Shown piece after piece: positions 61,361 to 64,000 of a DNA stretch of 64,000 nt (the stretch's first letter is position 1; each line of letters begins with the position of its first letter). The stretch is from assembly GCA_003508835.1 (NCBI GenBank), contig PUFA01000203.1, positions 1,952,501 to 2,016,500 of the forward strand, given 5' to 3'. The position numbers and the translations under genes were made by a program. The notes under the pieces are model-generated. The model had not been told where the DNA came from, made no database searches, and saw nothing but the letters and a program-made list of their open reading frames with translations. The stretch comes from Eonycteris spelaea (taxonomy: Eukaryota > Chordata > Mammalia > Chiroptera > Pteropodidae).

Positions 61361-61412
61361 GTGGCAGGCAACATTGTAACTGAGCCTTTCCGAGTGGCAG
61401 GCAACATTGTAA
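61361..61412 (+). repeat. Direct repeat of 19 bp
   Basis: GTGGCAGGCAACATTGTAA occurs at 61361-61379 and 61394-61412, separated by ACTGAGCCTTTCCGA-type spacer sequence. Confidence 0.95.
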
Positions 61413-61469
61413 ACCAGCGTTTCTGTTTGCCCTTCCTTCTCCTGTGACTTCATTCGCTCCTCACTGCGA

Positions 61470-61600
61470 CCCTGTGAAGGGAGTAAGAAGGATACTGTTA
61501 TCCCAGTTTCACTAATGTGGAAACTGAGGCTCGGGGCACTTCAGGGAGGGTCACAAGGCTGGCAGCCAGGAGAGCCAGGACTCAAACGTCTGCTCTCGGG
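61470..61600 (-). repeat. MIR SINE, reverse orientation
   Basis: 'atactgttatcccagtttca' then 'ctaatgtggaaactgaggct' and 'ggtcacaaggctggcagcca' are in reverse MIR order. Confidence 0.75.
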
Positions 61601-63354
61601 CCACCAGACCCTTGAAAGCCTTTGCCTGTCATATAAAAATCTGCTACTCAAGGTCCCGCACCAGCTTGCAAAAGGGACAAAAATATTTGCCGGGATGGAG
61701 GACAAGAAATAAACTAAAAGACACATACAACTACAATTTTTGTGCTAACTGATACAGTGTTTCACTCCGCTCAGGAGGAAGATGTGGGCGAGCGTCGGCA
61801 AGGGGGAGTGTCAGGGGAGCCAGCCCCCCACAGAGGCAAGGGGACAACAGAACTTGTCCTTGTTTGGCACTACTGGTCATTCACAGACCCTCGGCTCTCG
61901 ACTGGCCTCCCTAAAGCCACACATGACAGTCCAGGTGGGGGCTGCTTTTTTGCTCAGTTGATGGAACCATGAGCAGGCCACACTCCCACCAGATAGCGCC
62001 CTCATTCCGAGATGGGATGACAGTTATGTCACGCTCTGCTTTTACCAACTACGCCGTTACACAAGATCACTACATCACTTTCTGGAATCAAATGCACTGG
62101 AGAATATTTGGTGCCAGGAGCCACATTAGCTTAAATTTTCCCCCAAAATTCTGAAAGAATTGTGGTTTTTTTAACCCTTGTGACATTAAAAGAAATTGGA
62201 ACACCATAAACCCCACAGCAATGGGCTTTAATCTGCAATGGCCAAATGCAAGAGCAGTGAGGGAATCACATGACGTAGGTGAGTTCACCCCAAATCTGTA
62301 ATAGGCAATAGCTATCATTTTTCCTCCTGTTTTGGATGTTTTTTTGTTTTTATTTTTCCTGAAAAGTGCCCCCCCCAAATAAGAATATTTTTCATCTAGG
62401 CTTAGGGCTTAACAGATGTTTATTTTCTATTTTTATTTTTTTTTAAGTCAAGGAAAATATCTTTGGTTGGTTGGTTGAGTGGTTAGACATCAGAGGTGGC
62501 TTTTAATTTTTGAGACAACTAAGTTGTTCTGCAAACTTAAACTTATGTTTATTAAGAAACCTCAAGTTCAGCTGCAAAACACCTTGAGCTTGAAGCATTT
62601 TCATACATTGTTTAACTTTCAAGGACCTTTTAGAAATTATCTGCTGTTTCCAAAAAAGCTTTATCTCAAGTTCAGCATTTCTTCCACTTCCAAGTTTGCT
62701 TCATTTCTATTAAATTCAAATAAAGGTCGATATAATACTTGTGACAGAAACTTAAACGGTAAAAGGGAACCTGCTGACACCCAAGATGGAGAAGGTCAAG
62801 GTGCCTCCAGATGTGAGTGGGTCCAGGCGTGGGCCAGAGGTGTCCTTGGGTGCTGCTTCGTTATTTATCCCTCCTCAGCTTCATTCTCGAGACACCCACT
62901 CCCCAAGTGGTGGGGAGGTGGCCTCACGAAGGCCTCCTCTGATGCCACCTGACCTTAACCACCTGGAGGAAGAAGCCACCTCCGTCATCAGCTCCCCCTG
63001 CAAACGCCAGGAAGGACGCTGGTTGGTCCCCTGCGTGTTGAGTTGCATGTCCAGCCATGAACCAATATGGGTGTTGGGATCTTTCATTCCAGCGATGGCC
63101 ACCACTGTTGGGACAACTCTGCACGGATTCCTGCTTCCGCGCAGGCACACGCTGGCAGACCTCACTCCACAACAGCACCGCATACCCCTTCCTCCCTACG
63201 GGGGTCGCCCAGGTAGTCAACGGACACCAGGGTACACATGCACAATGCAGAGGGCAGGAGCGTTAACCATCGTGACAGGGGAAACGAGTCAGGAGACAAG
63301 TCCCTCCCTTCCTTATGTACTGAGTGATGGAAGGCACCTTTCAAATATTGGAAT
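61601..63354. other. Unannotated intergenic stretch
   Basis: I recognise no gene. A 204-codon + strand frame at 62786-63400 has no known domain, no splice context and runs into L1-like DNA at its end. Probably repeats too old to recognise plus unique sequence. Confidence 0.4.
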
Positions 63355-63555
63355 AAATACTGATAAATTCAAAGTTAAGAACATTTATTTACCAAAATAG
63401 AAAGTGAAAAGAAAGTGAAAGTGTACTTCATATGAGAAGAAATCTGCAGCACATAAAACTGACAAAAAAATTAATGTTCATAGTATATAAAGAATTTGAC
63501 AAACAAGCAACTAAAAATATGGGCAAAAGACATGAACTATTATAAAAATGAGACA
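63355..63555 (+). mobile_element. L1 (LINE-1) ORF2 fragment, sense orientation
   Basis: 'tgataaattcaaagttaaga' with ACATTTATTTACC, 'catagtatataaagaatttg' and 'aatatgggcaaaagacatga' match ORF2 blocks in order. Similarity stops where the LTR-like sequence begins. Confidence 0.6.
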
Positions 63556-63564
63556 GGGAGAGTC

Positions 63565-64000
63565 TGTATGTGTTGGCCCCTAGGTTGGTTGTTACAGTAG
63601 GCTGGGATCTATAAGCTCAAAAGCCTGCCAGCACCAAACTCAAATTCTTACACACCCAGTTGTTTTAAGAATAGGCCTGATAAGCAGAATTTTCGCCATT
63701 TAGAACTGCCCGACCCCTCTGCATACTTCAGGAAACTGCACCCAACACCTGCTAGGCATAGATGACAAACCCTGTGGTTGCAAAGACCTCAAGCTGCCCT
63801 TAGAGCTTTCCAACCCGGAGACCTCCCACCAGGCAGCTGGGCGGCGTCAGTTACACATGTGGGAATTCCCTTGCCCTTCTGTGCCTCTGGATGTGTTCCC
63901 GAACTCCCCTTCCCCCAAAACTTCAAGATTTCCTCGTTCTGTGAGGGATTTCTGCATTCAAGCCTGTCAAAGCTTTCCAAATAAAGACTGAGCTGCTAAC
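63565..64000 (+). mobile_element. LTR-like sequence, possibly an endogenous retrovirus LTR, running off the window
   Basis: It begins TGTATGTGTTGGCCCC directly after a truncated L1 and is C/T-rich, with CTATAAGC near 63609 and an AATAAA at 63980 followed by GACTGAGCTGC at the window end. Composition and the terminal polyadenylation signal resemble a class I LTR, but no coding region is present and the far end is outside. Family not identified. Confidence 0.35.

Noticed and set aside
62786..63400. 204-codon + strand frame near the right end
   Set aside because: No recognisable domain, ends in L1-like sequence, no promoter or splice evidence. Kept only as unannotated.

Overview
This is a window of mammalian nuclear DNA. 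It has GC-rich, CpG-rich introns, GT-AG spliced exons, and fossil MIR, L2, L1 and hAT repeats. The only protein-coding gene I can support is the 3' two-thirds of a small-conductance calcium-activated potassium channel gene on the + strand. The S3-S5 exon ([19 protein letters not shown]...) and the C terminus ([13 protein letters not shown]) match KCNN3 (SK3/KCa2.3) rather than KCNN1 or KCNN2, judged from family sequences I know; no search was run. The species is probably laurasiatherian, because the L1 3' end near 59.1-59.8 kb resembles L1MA9-type elements common in that clade. I see no Alu, B1/B2, carnivore SINEC, pig PRE1, horse ERE or ruminant BovB/Bov-tA. A 5S rRNA-derived element at 38.2 kb makes a fruit bat one untested possibility.

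Layout: 1-3257 is intron. Six coding exons follow: 3258-3676 (S3, S4, S4-S5 linker, S5); 28797-28938 (pore and filter); 35314-35424 (S6 and start of the calmodulin-binding region); 38834-38961 and 40157-40226 (rest of the calmodulin-binding region); and 43609-43912 (C-terminal coiled coil, tail and stop). All junctions are GT-AG and phases agree across every junction. The N-terminal exons (S1, S2, polyglutamine region) lie upstream of the window. The last exon continues into what is probably a long 3' UTR. From about 46.5 kb the sequence becomes AT-richer, and L1 relics begin at about 55 kb. A CpG-dense segment (57.1-58.4 kb) and an LTR-like sequence (63.6-64.0 kb) lie downstream.

The most notable observations are these. 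(1) The last coding exon changes reading frame inside a G-rich tract: the conserved SK3 tail is present, but one frame away from the coiled coil. (2) A roughly 620-bp alternating purine-pyrimidine tract (32.55-33.17 kb) has a higher-order repeat of about 175 bp and strong Z-DNA potential. (3) Two tandem arrays fill much of the 1.2-kb intron inside the calmodulin-binding region, one starting 12 bp past the splice donor. (4) A 5S rRNA-derived element carries an extra 3' module. (5) A CpG island without a gene sits between L1 relics. I saw no evidence of a new multi-gene system; nearly all long reading frames outside the six exons look like chance frames in stop-poor GC-rich DNA.
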